From Candidatus Nomurabacteria bacterium (GTDB taxonomy: Bacteria > Patescibacteriota > Minisyncoccia > Phycocordibacterales > CAIJYI01), in contig CALREZ010000009.1 in assembly GCA_943356445.1 (NCBI GenBank), positions 1 to 38,343 on the forward strand: DNA of 38,343 nt, read 5' to 3'. Shown here piece after piece: positions 38,147-38,343 of this stretch. The notes below the pieces were generated by a model. That model did not search any database. It worked only from the letters and a program-made list of their open reading frames with translations, and was not told the origin of the DNA. Position 1 is the stretch's first letter. Each line of letters begins with the position of its first letter. The translations under genes were made by a program, and so were the position numbers.

Positions 38147-38343
38147 TGTAGTCCTCCTATGTCTCCTTGAGACGATTAAAATATGGATTTGTAAAAGATC
38201 CTTTTTGGTCTTTTGAGAGTCCTCTGTCTATACACTTTCATAAAAGACAAAGGATGTCAAGACAACCGTTATGGTTCAATAGCTTGGAAACACCTAATGT
38301 GTAAAATACAAGCATGTCATACACTACAAACCCACACGCACCC
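38147..38343. promoter_or_regulatory. ftsH upstream region
   Basis: No gene is visible. On the minus strand a TTGACA motif (near 38253-38258) has no well-spaced -10; TATAGA lies 22 bp downstream. The start site therefore remains unclear. A long leader with the AGGAGG site follows. Confidence 0.3.

Noticed and set aside
1-38343. Alternative genetic code (TGA as Gly or Trp, as in some CPR)
   Set aside because: TGA ends the dCMP deaminase gene at its ATGA overlap with dut, and full-length conserved genes contain no internal TGA.
1-38343. tRNA, rRNA or CRISPR
   Set aside because: No GGTTCRAnTCC-type T-arm with a clover-leaf, no rRNA signature, and no regularly spaced direct repeats were found by eye.

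Overview
The window reads as chromosomal DNA of a Patescibacteria (CPR) bacterium, most likely in or near the Parcubacteria. Inference rests on: (i) compact single-domain genes with short gaps; (ii) ribosomal loci lacking expected partners (rpsF-ssb-rpsR without rplI; secE-nusG-rplK without rplA); (iii) a Cys-rich protein ending in a two-helix VirB2-like 'pilin' domain, a PG-binding-domain surface protein and an EF-P with a non-canonical tip loop; and (iv) many small palindromic repeats between and inside genes. TGA is used as a stop (for example in the dCMP deaminase gene), so the standard bacterial code applies. I see no tRNA, rRNA, CRISPR array or intact transposon.

Layout. 1-3200: start of a truncated surface protein, a gene-poor, repeat-rich stretch with a 46-codon ORF and two DnaA-box-like sites, and a winged-helix protein. 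3204-7174 (+): ftsK, a membrane-anchored Ig-like protein, recA. 7276-8164 (-): ECF-like sigma factor plus small membrane protein. 8278-9476 (+): efp and a NadR-like P-loop ATPase. 9524-12444 (-): rpsR, ssb, rpsF, then two unrecognised genes. 12550-20395 (-): tatD, pilin-like protein, metG, AI-2E-type permease, large surface protein, recO, dinD-like gene. 20442-21243 (+): a methyltransferase and a Bfd-type [2Fe-2S] protein. 21367-26664 (-): ileS and argS. 26732-29894 (-): a 51-aa ORF, a TldD-type protease and an unknown helical protein. 30026-33156 (-): a thymidylate cluster (dCMP deaminase, dut, thyA, folA, tmk). 33359-34616 (-): rplK, nusG, secE. 34735-38146: LRR-like protein, LOG-family protein, ftsH.

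Most striking points. The isoleucyl-tRNA synthetase carries a complete histidine-phosphatase (phosphoglycerate-mutase-like) domain of about 200 residues, with all expected catalytic motifs, inside its catalytic half. A perfect 19-bp-arm palindrome lies in frame inside argS; its core also occurs in the intergenic repeats around ftsK, which recalls Rickettsia palindromic elements. A second, unrelated palindrome lies in frame in the winged-helix gene. About ten genes have a -10-like hexamer 6-7 nt upstream of the start codon, predicting leaderless mRNAs, while others have strong Shine-Dalgarno sequences.

How the genes work together. Nearly everything is housekeeping: DNA segregation and repair (ftsK, recA, recO, ssb), translation (metG, ileS, argS, efp, three ribosomal proteins), protein quality control (ftsH, tldD), dTMP synthesis, and a cell-surface/secretion layer. 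All calls come from reading the sequence; no database or folding software was run.
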